Shown here piece after piece: positions 25,812 through 33,988 of a stretch of DNA of 64,000 nucleotides; position 1 is the first letter of the stretch; each line of letters opens with the position of its first letter. Source of the stretch: Nocardioides eburneiflavus (GTDB lineage: Bacteria > Actinomycetota > Actinomycetes > Propionibacteriales > Nocardioidaceae); assembly GCF_004785795.1 (NCBI RefSeq), contig NZ_SRRO01000001.1, positions 1,736,001 through 1,800,000 on the forward strand, written 5' to 3'. The notes beneath the pieces were generated by a model that was not told the DNA's origin, searched no databases, and was given only the letters and a program-made list of their open reading frames with translations. The translations under genes and the position numbers were made by a program.

Positions 25812-26900
25812 ATGCCGACGTCCTCCACCCCGCTGGTCCTGGTGTCCGGATCCGGTCGCAGTGGCACCAGCTCCCTCGCCGGCACCCTGAAGCGGCTCGG
25901 CCTCCACGTGCCGCAGCCCGAGGTCGAGGCGTCGGAGACCAACCCGCGCGGGTTCTACGAGCCGCAGTGGGTCATCGACTTCCACAAGCGGCACCTCAAG
26001 GAGCTTGCGCTCTTCAACATCGACAGCCGGCCCTCGGCGGTCGACATCGTCGCCAGGCACGTCGAGTCGGGCGTGCCGACCGCCGAGCTGCACGAGTGGC
26101 TCTCGGGCCAGCTCGACGGGGAGCACCTCCGCGGCGAGCAGGTCGTCGTCAAGGACCCGCACGCCTTCTGGTTCGCCCAGGTGTGGGAGGTGGTCAGCGC
26201 CGAGGTGGGCGCCGACCTGCGCTGGCTCACCGCGCTGCGCCACCCCGCCGAGGTCGTCGGCTCGCGCGACATCGCCTACCTCTCCAGCCAGTCCGACGAG
26301 CTGCGGCTGACCAAGGAGACCTCCAACGTCGCGGGCTGGGTGCACGCGGCGCTGCTCACCGAGAAGGCCGGCCGCGGCTCGAAGCGGTCGTTCGTGAAGT
26401 ACGTCGACCTGCTGGCCGACTGGCGTACGGCCCTCGCGCCCGTGCAGCAGCAGCTCGAGCTGGCCCTCGACACCGACCTCTCGTCGTCCGAGCACCACTC
26501 CGTCGACGACTTCATCGAGCCGTCGATGCGCAAGTCGCAGCTCACCTGGGACGACGTCCGCACGCCCGACTGGCTGCGCGACATGGCGGAGGAGGTGTGG
26601 CGGCTGCTCGGAGCGCTGACCACCACCCCGCACGACCCTGACACGCTCGGCGCGCTCGACCGCATCCACGCCGACTACAACGCCCGCTACGCCGACGCGG
26701 TGGCGCTCACCTTCGACCACACCAAGGCCGCGTCGACCCTCGCCGCCCGCGAGGCCCGCGACGCCCAGCGCGCCACCGTGCAGCAGCTGCGCCGCGAGCT
26801 GGCCCGGGTCCGGGCCGCGAAGGAGACGCCGGTCGGCGGTCGCGAGGCGGCCACGATCCTGCGGCGCGCAGTCGTACGCCGGGTCACCCGCCGCAGCTGA
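25812..26900 (+). CDS. sulfotransferase-family protein
   Basis: A 362-residue protein. The N-terminal loop V-S-G-S-G-R-S-G-T-S-S-L matches the 5'-phosphosulfate-binding loop of PAPS-dependent sulfotransferases. The later L-T-A-L-R-H-P-A-E-V-V-G-S-R matches the 3'-phosphate-binding region. N-P-R-G-F-Y-E-P is also typical of bacterial members. The C-terminal ~60 residues are helical and very basic (R-R-A-V-V-R-R-V-T-R-R-S), perhaps contacting membrane or glycan. It would sulfate a sugar or glycan. The divergent glycosyltransferase-Stealth gene suggests a shared surface glycan. The stop codon lies in the first unit of repeat array 2. Confidence 0.82.
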   Translation: MPTSSTPLVLVSGSGRSGTSSLAGTLKRLGLHVPQPEVEASETNPRGFYEPQWVIDFHKRHLKELALFNIDSRPSAVDIVARHVESGVPTAELHEWLSGQLDGEHLRGEQVVVKDPHAFWFAQVWEVVSAEVGADLRWLTALRHPAEVVGSRDIAYLSSQSDELRLTKETSNVAGWVHAALLTEKAGRGSKRSFVKYVDLLADWRTALAPVQQQLELALDTDLSSSEHHSVDDFIEPSMRKSQLTWDDVRTPDWLRDMAEEVWRLLGALTTTPHDPDTLGALDRIHADYNARYADAVALTFDHTKAASTLAAREARDAQRATVQQLRRELARVRAAKETPVGGREAATILRRAVVRRVTRRS

Positions 26901-27172
26901 GTGGGCGCGTCCTGACGTCGTGGGGGCGCCGAGTCGGCGCGTCGTGACGTCGCGCTCACGCCGAGTCGGCGCGTCCTGACGTCCTGGGGGCGCCGAGTGA
27001 GCGCGTCGTGACGTCGTGGGGGCGCCGAGTGGGCGCGTTCTCGCAGAGAATGCGTGAGGATGCGCCGCCTCAGCGGTGGTGGGGCGTCAGGATGCGCCGC
27101 CTCAGCGGTGGTGGGGCGTCAGGATGCGCCGCCTCGGCGGTGGTGGGGCGTCAGGACGCGCCCACCGACGTC
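26899..27172. repeat. 32-bp-period converging repeat array, locus 2
   Basis: Forward units begin at 26899, 26931, 26963 and 26995, exactly 32 bases each, with a fifth partial unit from 27027. Reverse-oriented units start at 27057, 27089 and 27121, also 32 bases each, with a partial unit at 27153. The forward core is GAGTCGGCGCGTCCTGACG; the reverse core is its complement with CCGCCTC in place of CCGACTC. At the junction, 27034-27042 pairs with 27046-27054 over nine positions around a GCA loop. The array spans exactly from one stop codon (sulfotransferase) to the other (the USP-like gene). Confidence 0.93.
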
Positions 27173-27758
27173 AGACGCCGCTGACGCCCTCGCCGGCCCC
27201 GGAGGCCTGCTCGTCGAAGTTCTCGTGCTCGATCAGGTGCAGGACCGGTACGCCGAGCTTGCGGCGCGCGCGGGAGGTCCAGTCGACGTGGAAGAACTCG
27301 GCGACCACGTGCGGTCGGGTCAGGATGATCGCCTCGCGCGCGTCGACCGCGCTGACGAGTGCGGCGAGCGCGTCGACGGGCGGCTCGGAGGTCACCTTCC
27401 CGTGCGCGGTCCCGCCGGCCGCGGCGATGGCCTTGAGGGTCTTCTGGAGGTCGGAGGAGGAGTTCTCCTCGCACTCGCGCCGCAGCGCGTCGATGTCGAC
27501 GTCGTTCATCGCCAGCGCGGGTGCGGCCATCAGGTCCCCGGCGCCGAGCGTGCCCAGCGAGGCCTCGATGCGGGCAGCAGCGTCCTCCAGGGGGAGCAGC
27601 ACGTGGTAGACGACCTTGTCCTCGATCTCGCTGTGCAGCGAGCGCACCTGCTGGGCGTCGGCGGCCGACAGGGCCTGCTCGACGAGGAGCACCACGTCGT
27701 AGGTGCCCTGCCCGTCGTGGATGGACTCGTCGGGGCTGGTGGGGGTGTTCTCGGTCAT
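27171..27758 (-). CDS. universal-stress-like alpha/beta protein
   Basis: A 195-residue protein with alternating strands and helices: D-V-V-L-L-V-E near residue 21, V-V-Y-H-V-L-L-P near 49, A-I-I-L-T-R-P-H near 143 and V-L-H-L-I-E-H near 171. The pattern resembles universal stress proteins or a related Rossmann-like fold, but no ATP-binding G-x2-G-x9-G motif is clear. I treat the family as unassigned. Its stop overlaps the start region of the ligase downstream by four bases (ATGA), so the two genes are translationally coupled. Its own stop abuts repeat array 2. Confidence 0.6.
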   Translation of the reverse strand: MTENTPTSPDESIHDGQGTYDVVLLVEQALSAADAQQVRSLHSEIEDKVVYHVLLPLEDAAARIEASLGTLGAGDLMAAPALAMNDVDIDALRRECEENSSSDLQKTLKAIAAAGGTAHGKVTSEPPVDALAALVSAVDAREAIILTRPHVVAEFFHVDWTSRARRKLGVPVLHLIEHENFDEQASGAGEGVSGV

Positions 27759-28876
27759 GACGCGCCTCCGGGTTCGGTACTGAGGATTCTAGTGAGGTCG
27801 TAGCCGGCCGGCTCGTCGAGCTGCGCGTAGCCGCAGGACTCCGGGTCGCGGTCGGTGCGCCACCTCTTGAAGTGCGCAGTGTGGCGGAAGCGCCGACCCT
27901 CCATGTGGTCGTACTTCACCTCCAGCACCCGCTCGGGGCGCAGCGCGGTGAACCCGAGGTCCTTGCCGGCGCTCCACCGGCTCTGGGTGCCGGGGACGCG
28001 GTCGGGGTTGGCGGTGAGGAACTCGTTCCACCGGCCCCACGGGTGGTCGGCGATGTCGCAGACCAGCGGCTGCAGCTCGCGCCACAGCTCGGCGCGGCGC
28101 GCGGCGGTGAAGCTGGCCGAGACGCCGATGTGCTGGAGCTCGCCCGCCTCGTCGTACAGGCCGAGCAGCAGTGAGCCGACCAGCGGCTCCTCGGGGGTGG
28201 AGGTCTTGTGCTCGCGGTAGCCGGCGAGGACGACGTCGGCGGTGCGCTCGTGCTTGATCTTGAGCATGGTGCGCTTGTTGGGCTCGTACGCCGCCCCGAG
28301 CGGCTTGGCCACGACCCCGTCGAGCCCCGCGCCCTCGAACTCCTCGAACCACCGCTCGGCCTCGGCGGAGTCCTCGGTGGTGCGGGTGAGGAAGCAGGGC
28401 CCGGTGCCGTCGAGGTGGCCGAGGGCCTCGACGAGGGCGGCGCGGCGCTCGGAGAACGGGCGACCGAGGAAGGACTCGTCCCCGAGGGCGAGCAGGTCGA
28501 AGGCCACGAACCCGGCCGGCGTCTCCACGGCGAGCTTGTCGACGCGGCTGGCAGCGGGGTGGATGCGCTCCTGGAGCGTCTCGAACTCGAGCCGCCAGCC
28601 GTCCGGGCCCCGGAGGCCGACGAAGATCTCGCCGTCGAGCACGACCCGGTCGGGGAGCTGCGCGCGGCAGGCCTCGACGACCTCGGGGAAGTAGCGGGTC
28701 AGCGGCTTGGTGTTGCGGCTGGCGAGCTCGACCTCGTCGCCGTCCTTGAAGACCAGGCAGCGGAAGCCGTCCCACTTGGGCTCGAAGCTCAGCCCGCCGT
28801 GCTTCGCCGGGTCCGGCACGCCGCTGACGCTCTTGGCCAGCATCGGCTGCACGGGCGGCATCACGGGAAGGTCCAC
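27755..28876 (-). CDS. ligC: ATP-dependent DNA ligase (LigC type)
   Basis: A 373-residue ATP-dependent ligase. The adenylation motif is E-P-K-W-D-G-F-R with Lys near residue 34. Motif III (F-V-A-F-D-L-L) and motif IV (G-L-D-G-V-V-A-K) follow, then K-I-K-H-E-R-T as motif V. An OB domain makes up the rest. The size matches mycobacterial LigC, a back-up end-joining and repair ligase, rather than LigD, whose polymerase and nuclease domains are absent. The start may be GTG 28876 or ATG 28861. The gene precedes and overlaps the USP-like gene; the matching polymerase domain gene is 5 kb away. Confidence 0.9.
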   Translation of the reverse strand: MDLPVMPPVQPMLAKSVSGVPDPAKHGGLSFEPKWDGFRCLVFKDGDEVELASRNTKPLTRYFPEVVEACRAQLPDRVVLDGEIFVGLRGPDGWRLEFETLQERIHPAASRVDKLAVETPAGFVAFDLLALGDESFLGRPFSERRAALVEALGHLDGTGPCFLTRTTEDSAEAERWFEEFEGAGLDGVVAKPLGAAYEPNKRTMLKIKHERTADVVLAGYREHKTSTPEEPLVGSLLLGLYDEAGELQHIGVSASFTAARRAELWRELQPLVCDIADHPWGRWNEFLTANPDRVPGTQSRWSAGKDLGFTALRPERVLEVKYDHMEGRRFRHTAHFKRWRTDRDPESCGYAQLDEPAGYDLTRILSTEPGGAS

Positions 28877-28912
28877 AGCACCAGCCTAGGCCGCGATCGC
28901 CCGCGCAACCCG

Positions 28913-30187
28913 TCAGCCGGCCCGGACCGCCTGTCGGCGCCCGGCCACCAGCGCCAGGACGAGGGCGACGAGCACCCCGATCACCGGCGGGACGAAGAAC
29001 CCGGTCTCGTTGGCTGCGTACGCCAGGGCGCTGGCCAGGGCGTAGATCCCGAGGTTGACCCAGTGGAAGGGAGCGATCGGGTGCCCCGCGGGCATGCCGT
29101 CGCGCCAGCGGGCCAGGTAGTCGCCGATGATCACGCCGCCGAGCGGCGGGATGAACACCCCGAGCAGCACCAGGTAGTCGACGAGGTGGTTCTGCACCCC
29201 CACGAGCGCCAGCACGGTGCCGATCACGGAGCCGCCCACCACGAACGGGAGCTTGGACGGCTTCTCGAAGAGCTCGGCCCCGGCGACCCCGAAGGCGTAC
29301 GCGGTGTCGGCGTTGGACTTCCAGAGGTTACCGAAGAGGAGGAACAGGCCCCATCCGACGAGCCCGAGGTTGTAGAGCACGAGGACGAAGTCGCCCTCGC
29401 CAAAGGTCATCGCACCCGTGGCGCCGAAGAAGATCATCAGCCCGTTGCCGACCAGGAACCCGATCGCGCACGCCAGCACGGCCTGGCCGCCGGTCCGCGC
29501 GAAGCGCGTCCAGTTGGGGGCCTGGGTGCCGGCGGAGACGAACGTCCCGACGACGGTGGTGATCGCCACCGACCACGTCATCGTGGCGTCCGGCTCGACC
29601 CGGGCCAGGCCGGACCAGCCGCCGACCTCCTCGAGCGAGCGCAGCAGCACCCAGAAGGCCAGCACCAGGATCAGGGGCGTCGAGATCGCCGAGACCCAGA
29701 ACATCCCGCGGTAGCCGTAGCACGCCGTCAGGCACATCAGGGCGCTCGCCAGGACCATCACCGCCGCACGGGACGGGTACGACTCCCAGTCCAGCGCCTG
29801 CGCGGTGAGGTCGCCGATCGTGCCGATGACGACGCCGTACCATCCGATCTGCGTGCCGCCGAGCAGGACCGAGGCGAGCTTGGCGCCGCGCTGGCCGAGC
29901 ACGTAGCGCGACATCACGACGGTGGTGAGCCCCGTTCGCGCCCCGATCCAGCCGAGCACCGCGACGTAGACGCCGAGCACGAGGGAGCCGAGCAGGATCA
30001 CCTGGACGAGCTCGGACAGCGAGAACGCGGCCCCCAGCTGGGCGCCGGCGAGCATGGTGGGGGTGAAGACGGTGAAGCCGAGGAGCACGATCGCCAGCGA
30101 GACGAAGGACTTCCGGGCGTGCGTCGGGACGGGGGTGACCGGGTAGTCCGGGTCGACGACCTCGGCCGTGGTGCTCGTGGTGCTCAC
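28913..30187 (-). CDS. codB: cytosine permease (nucleobase:cation symporter-1)
   Basis: A 424-residue transporter with about twelve membrane segments. The first lies after the T-H-A-R-K-S-F region near residue 25. It belongs to the NCS1 family of cytosine/purine/allantoin carriers. The deaminase gene overlapping it by four bases (GTGA) supports cytosine as the substrate. The GTG start at 30187 is set by this overlap. The two genes would import cytosine and convert it to uracil for salvage. The divergent PucR-type gene is the likely regulator. Confidence 0.88.
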   Translation of the reverse strand: MSTTSTTAEVVDPDYPVTPVPTHARKSFVSLAIVLLGFTVFTPTMLAGAQLGAAFSLSELVQVILLGSLVLGVYVAVLGWIGARTGLTTVVMSRYVLGQRGAKLASVLLGGTQIGWYGVVIGTIGDLTAQALDWESYPSRAAVMVLASALMCLTACYGYRGMFWVSAISTPLILVLAFWVLLRSLEEVGGWSGLARVEPDATMTWSVAITTVVGTFVSAGTQAPNWTRFARTGGQAVLACAIGFLVGNGLMIFFGATGAMTFGEGDFVLVLYNLGLVGWGLFLLFGNLWKSNADTAYAFGVAGAELFEKPSKLPFVVGGSVIGTVLALVGVQNHLVDYLVLLGVFIPPLGGVIIGDYLARWRDGMPAGHPIAPFHWVNLGIYALASALAYAANETGFFVPPVIGVLVALVLALVAGRRQAVRAG

Positions 30188-30642
30188 GCCTCCTCCCCGA
30201 TGTCCTCGGCCCACAGCTCGGGCTTCTCCGCGATCATCGTGTCCATCAGCGCCTTGCACTCGGCGTCGTCGGCCACGACCAGCTCGACGCCGCGCGAGGC
30301 CAGCCACGACTCGGAGGCCTCGAACGTGCGGTTCTCCCCGATGACGATCCGCGGGATGTCGTAGAGCACCGCCGTGCCGGCGCACATGAAGCACGGCGAC
30401 AGCGTGGTGTAGAGGGTGCTGGCCCGGTAGACCCGCGCGGGGAGGCGCCCGGCGTTCTCGATGCAGTCGGTCTCGCCGTGACGGATCGCCGAGCCCATCT
30501 GGACGCGGCGGTTGCGGCCGACGGCCAGCACCTCGCCGTCGTGGACGAGGGCGGCCCCGATCGGGATCCCGCCTTCCTGCCAGCCGATCCGCGCCTGCTC
30601 GATCGCGAGGTCGAGGAAGGTCTGCTCCGCTGTGTCGATCAT
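30184..30642 (-). CDS. cytosine deaminase (fungal Fcy1-like, CDA fold)
   Basis: A 152-residue zinc deaminase of the cytidine/dCMP deaminase superfamily, not the amidohydrolase type found in Escherichia coli. The zinc site is H-G-E-T-D-C-I-E-N near residue 56 (His and catalytic Glu) plus S-P-C-F-M-C-A-G near 83. The surrounding I-E-N-A-G-R and Y-D-I-P-R-I-V-I-G-E-N closely match the yeast cytosine deaminase pattern. It would form uracil and ammonia from cytosine. It is the first gene of a two-gene operon with codB. Confidence 0.88.
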   Translation of the reverse strand: MIDTAEQTFLDLAIEQARIGWQEGGIPIGAALVHDGEVLAVGRNRRVQMGSAIRHGETDCIENAGRLPARVYRASTLYTTLSPCFMCAGTAVLYDIPRIVIGENRTFEASESWLASRGVELVVADDAECKALMDTMIAEKPELWAEDIGEEA

Positions 30643-30756
30643 GCCTGGCCCTTCGTCCGGTCGTGTCGTGCCCGCCCGTGCGGGTGTGTGCCCCGCTCAC
30701 ACCACCAGAGCACCGGACCGACTGGCAACGGACACCTCGACAAGCCTCAGGGTCTA

Positions 30757-30768
30757 GTGTCCTGACAC
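30757..30768. promoter_or_regulatory. palindromic candidate operator between deaminase and pucR-type genes
   Basis: GTGTC-CT-GACAC is a perfect 5-bp inverted repeat with a 2-base spacer, in the 149-base divergent intergenic region. It lies 24 bases before the regulator's GTG start and 115 bases before the deaminase start. It is a plausible binding site for the adjacent regulator; binding is inferred from symmetry and position only. Confidence 0.4.
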
Positions 30769-30791
30769 ATCGTCCCCCGAGGAGGCGCCGC

Positions 30792-32354
30792 GTGCTGATC
30801 CCGCTGACCGAGGTGCTCGCGCTGCCGTCGTTCCGGGCGGCAGGCGTGCGGGTGCTCGTCGGTGATCCCGACCCGGTCCTCGTGCGCTGGGTGCACTCCT
30901 CGGAGGTCTACGAGATGGGTGCGCTGCTCGCGGGCGGGGAGGTGCTGCTGACCACGGGGCTCGGCCTGCACGGCCGCACGCCCGAGCACCTGGCGGCGTA
31001 CGTCGAGCAGCTCGCCGACGCCGGTCTCGCGGCGCTGGCGCTGGAGCTGGGTCGCACGTTCTTCGAGGTGCCCCCTGCGATCCTCGAAGCGGCCGGACGG
31101 CGGCACCTGGTGGTGCTCGGCCTGACACAGGTGGTGCCGTTCGAGCGGATGGTCGAGGACTTCCACGAGCTCGTCGTGCGGCGCCGCACGCACGCCGGCG
31201 GCGGTGCCGCGTGGGAGGACCTCGCCCAGGTCGTCGTCGACGGCCGTGGCCTGCGGGCCCTGCTCGACGAGGTGTCGCGAGCCGCCGGCTGCGAGGTCGA
31301 GCTGCGCGACCGCGACGACCAGCTGGTCGAGCGCAGCACGATCGCGTCCGTGGCGGAGGAGGCGCGGGTCGCGGAGCCGGTCCGCGGTCCGGCGGGAGTG
31401 GTGGGCACGGTGCACCTCCTCGGTGCCCCGACCCGGCAGCGCCGCCGGGTGGCGGGGCAGGCCGCGGTGGCCGTGGCGCTCGAGCTGGGCCGGGCCGGCT
31501 CGCTGGGCCACCGTCCGAGCCCGAGCCAGTCCCTCGTGTCCGACCTGTGCGCCGCGACGCCGATGCCCGGGACCGAGGTGACCGACCGCCTGGCCGACCT
31601 GGGCTGGCCGCCCCCCGACGGCCGAGGCTGGCAGGCCGTGGCCGTGGCGGTCGAGCCGGGAACGGCGCTGGCCGACGTGGTGCCGGCGGTCGAGCACGCG
31701 CTGCGGGGCGTCGCCACGCCCGTGCTGGCCGGCGTCGCCGGGAGCCGCGTGGTGGCGGTGGTGCGGGGGTGGTCACGACCCGGGCTCACCCGTGCCGCCC
31801 TCACCGACGCGTACGCCGTGCTGGGCCGGCGACTGGCCGCGGACGCCTCGGGCGCCTCACCGGCCGGCGCCTCCTCCGATCCTGCTGCGCCCGCGCTGGT
31901 GGTGGCCGGACCGCTGGTCGGCGACCCGGCCGAGCTCGGACCGGCACTCGGCACCGCCCGGGAGCTGCTGGAGCTCGCCCGGCGTACGGGACGCCGCGAC
32001 GGCGTGCTGCTCGCGCGCGACCTGGCCGCGCCGCACCTGCTGTCCGCGGTGGGGCCGGCGGTGTGGGCCGGGGTGGCCGAGGAGCAGGTGGGTGCCCTCA
32101 TCGCCCACGACAGCCGGCACCGCACCGAGCTCCTGCGCACCCTCGACACCTACCTGGCCCTCGGCACGTCCAAGGCGGCGGCCGCGACGGCGCTCGGCAT
32201 CCGGCGGCAGTCGCTCTACGACCGGCTCGAGCGGATCGAGCGGTTGCTGGGGGTGGACGTCGACGACGCCGACCAGCAGCTCGGCCTGCGACTCGGTCTG
32301 CTGGCGTGGCGCCTGCGCACCGGGATCGACCCGCGGGTCGGGTTCGGCGGCTGA
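30792..32354 (+). CDS. PucR-family transcriptional regulator
   Basis: A 520-residue regulator starting at a GTG with a GAGGAGG site upstream. The N-terminal PucR domain contains L-L-A-G-G-E-V-L-L-T-T-G and E-L-G-R-T-F. A GGDEF-like/GAF-like middle region follows. The C-terminal PucR HTH has the T-Y-L-A-L-G-T-S-K-A-A-A-A-T-A-L-G and R-R-Q-S-L-Y-D-R-L patterns typical of this class. Related regulators control purine and pyrimidine catabolism. It is divergent from the cytosine permease/deaminase operon and probably regulates it, perhaps in response to a nucleobase or a degradation product. Confidence 0.88.
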   Translation: MLIPLTEVLALPSFRAAGVRVLVGDPDPVLVRWVHSSEVYEMGALLAGGEVLLTTGLGLHGRTPEHLAAYVEQLADAGLAALALELGRTFFEVPPAILEAAGRRHLVVLGLTQVVPFERMVEDFHELVVRRRTHAGGGAAWEDLAQVVVDGRGLRALLDEVSRAAGCEVELRDRDDQLVERSTIASVAEEARVAEPVRGPAGVVGTVHLLGAPTRQRRRVAGQAAVAVALELGRAGSLGHRPSPSQSLVSDLCAATPMPGTEVTDRLADLGWPPPDGRGWQAVAVAVEPGTALADVVPAVEHALRGVATPVLAGVAGSRVVAVVRGWSRPGLTRAALTDAYAVLGRRLAADASGASPAGASSDPAAPALVVAGPLVGDPAELGPALGTARELLELARRTGRRDGVLLARDLAAPHLLSAVGPAVWAGVAEEQVGALIAHDSRHRTELLRTLDTYLALGTSKAAAATALGIRRQSLYDRLERIERLLGVDVDDADQQLGLRLGLLAWRLRTGIDPRVGFGG

Positions 32355-32364
32355 CCCGCCCCGC

Positions 32365-33063
32365 TCAGTCCTCGCCGCGCAGGGAGAACGACCTCAGCCG
32401 GTCGCCCGCGAACCACACGCCTGCGACGGTCACCACGAGGCTGGCGACGACCGCGTAGCCGAGGTTGGCGGGGTCGGGCAGCCGGTCGGAGATCCCGTGG
32501 CCGACTCGCAGTCCCCACTGGCCGATGCTGAGCCAGGCGATGCCGGTAAAGAGGTTGCCGAGCAGCCCCTCCCAGATCAGCACGAACATCAGCGACGCGA
32601 TCACCGCGTGCCGGGTGACCGCCGAGATCGCGAGGAAGAGTGCGGAGTACGCCGTGCCGGCGACGGCGGCCGCGACGAACAGCCCCGTGGCGCGGGTGCC
32701 GGCGCCGGTCATCAGCGCGCCCACCAGGATCGGCAGCGCGCCGGCCGCGAGCGTCGCGCCGAGGGCGACGACCCACTTGCTGGTCGCCACGCCGTAGCGA
32801 TTCACCGGCTTGGCCAGCAGGTAGACGATCGAGCCGTCGTCGACCTCGGGACCGAGCACCGACGACGCCGCGAGGATCGCGACGAGCGGGAGCACGAGCG
32901 GGTAGCCCAGGTTGGGCAGGATCGCGTACGCCGCGTCGCCGTCGGTCAGCGCCGTGACGAGCCCGACCAGGCCGACGAGCAGCGCGGGGAAGGCCAGCAG
33001 CAGGTAGAAGCGGCGGCGACCGAGCAGCGCCTGCAGGGCCAGCTTGGCAATGGTCCCGTTCAT
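32365..33063 (-). CDS. ABC transporter permease (ABC-2 type)
   Basis: A 232-residue membrane protein with about six hydrophobic segments. It contains L-G-P-E-V-D-D-G-S-I-V-Y-L-L-A-K-P-V, the pattern of ABC-2 permeases that sit behind CcmA-type ATPases. It is the last gene of a four-gene operon, lying 13 bases after its ATPase gene. The transported substrate is unknown; such systems often export lipids, peptides or antibiotics, or act in cell-envelope stress. Confidence 0.82.
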   Translation of the reverse strand: MNGTIAKLALQALLGRRRFYLLLAFPALLVGLVGLVTALTDGDAAYAILPNLGYPLVLPLVAILAASSVLGPEVDDGSIVYLLAKPVNRYGVATSKWVVALGATLAAGALPILVGALMTGAGTRATGLFVAAAVAGTAYSALFLAISAVTRHAVIASLMFVLIWEGLLGNLFTGIAWLSIGQWGLRVGHGISDRLPDPANLGYAVVASLVVTVAGVWFAGDRLRSFSLRGED

Positions 33064-33076
33064 GAGGGGTCCTTGA

Positions 33077-33988
33077 TCATCGGGCCACCAGGTAGGCGAA
33101 GACGCTCTCCAGCGACTCGTCGCTGGGGGAGAGCTCGAACAGGGTCACGTCGTGGTGCCGGGCCAGGCCGGGGAGCCTGACGGCGAAGCTGCCCAGGTCG
33201 CCGACCTGGACGTCGAGGCCGTCGGTGCGCAGGCTGACCGCGCGTACGGAGTCCTCGGCCATCAGGGCGGCGGCGAGGGTGCGGTCGTCGCTGGACTGGA
33301 TGGCGTAGCGCACCGGCCGGTCGGTCATCAGGCGACGGATCGCCCCGAAGTCCCCGGAGGCCGCGTGCCGCCCCGAGACGACCACCTCGATGTGGCGGGC
33401 GAGCCGCTCCACCTCCTCCAGGATGTGGGAGCTGAACAGGACCGTGCGGCCCTCGTCGCCGAGGCGCCGCAGCAGGTCCATCAGGTGCATCCGCTGACGC
33501 GGGTCGACGCCGTTGAACGGCTCGTCGAGCAGCAGCACGGTCGGGTCGTGGACGAGGGCGGCGGCGATCTTCACCCGCTGCCGCATGCCCTTGGAGTAGG
33601 TGTCGAGGCGTCGGCCGGCCGGCTCGACCATGTCGACCACACCGAGGATCCGCTCGGTGGCGTCGGCCGCGTCGGGGAGGCGGTGCAGGTCGGCGTTGGC
33701 CCGGACGAACTGGCGTCCGGTGAGGTAGCCGAAGCTCAGCTCGCGCTCGGGCACGAGGCCGACCTGGCGGTAGGTCTCGGTGTTGCGCCACACCGGCTTG
33801 CCGTCGAGCGTGACGTGTCCGGCGGACGGGGCGAGGAAGCCCGCCATCATCGCCATCAGCGTCGTCTTGCCGGCGCCGTTGGGCCCGAGCAGGCCGGTGA
33901 CCCCGGGCCCGATGGTCAGCGACACGTCGTTGACCGCGACGACGTTGCCGAACCAGCGCGAGGCCGAGTCGAGGACGAGGGTGCTCAT
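33077..33988 (-). CDS. ABC transporter ATP-binding protein
   Basis: A 303-residue ATPase. Walker A is G-P-N-G-A-G-K-T-T near residue 37, the signature is Y-S-K-G-M-R-Q-R-V-K near 130, and Walker B is V-L-L-L-D-E-P-F. The C-terminal ~80 residues are a divergent domain seen in export ATPases. The ATG at 33988 overlaps the previous permease gene's stop (ATGA). This is the second ATPase of a four-gene operon. Its presumed partner is the permease encoded directly downstream. Confidence 0.92.
   Translation of the reverse strand: MSTLVLDSASRWFGNVVAVNDVSLTIGPGVTGLLGPNGAGKTTLMAMMAGFLAPSAGHVTLDGKPVWRNTETYRQVGLVPERELSFGYLTGRQFVRANADLHRLPDAADATERILGVVDMVEPAGRRLDTYSKGMRQRVKIAAALVHDPTVLLLDEPFNGVDPRQRMHLMDLLRRLGDEGRTVLFSSHILEEVERLARHIEVVVSGRHAASGDFGAIRRLMTDRPVRYAIQSSDDRTLAAALMAEDSVRAVSLRTDGLDVQVGDLGSFAVRLPGLARHHDVTLFELSPSDESLESVFAYLVAR

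Noticed and set aside
22967..25942. A 991-residue start for the GT-Stealth protein
   Set aside because: The upstream part lacks similarity and runs over the divergent promoter and into the sulfotransferase gene, whereas the GTG at 25723 has an AGGAGGA site and normal N-terminus.
26899..27172. CRISPR array
   Set aside because: The repeats change orientation halfway, the conserved core is only about 15 bases, the spacers are too short and partly similar, and no cas genes are nearby.
28208..30364. Plus-strand frame of 718 codons opposite the ligase and permease genes
   Set aside because: The minus-strand frames carry clear ligase and NCS1 transporter features, while the plus frame is an antisense artefact rich in Glu, Gly, Arg and Asp.
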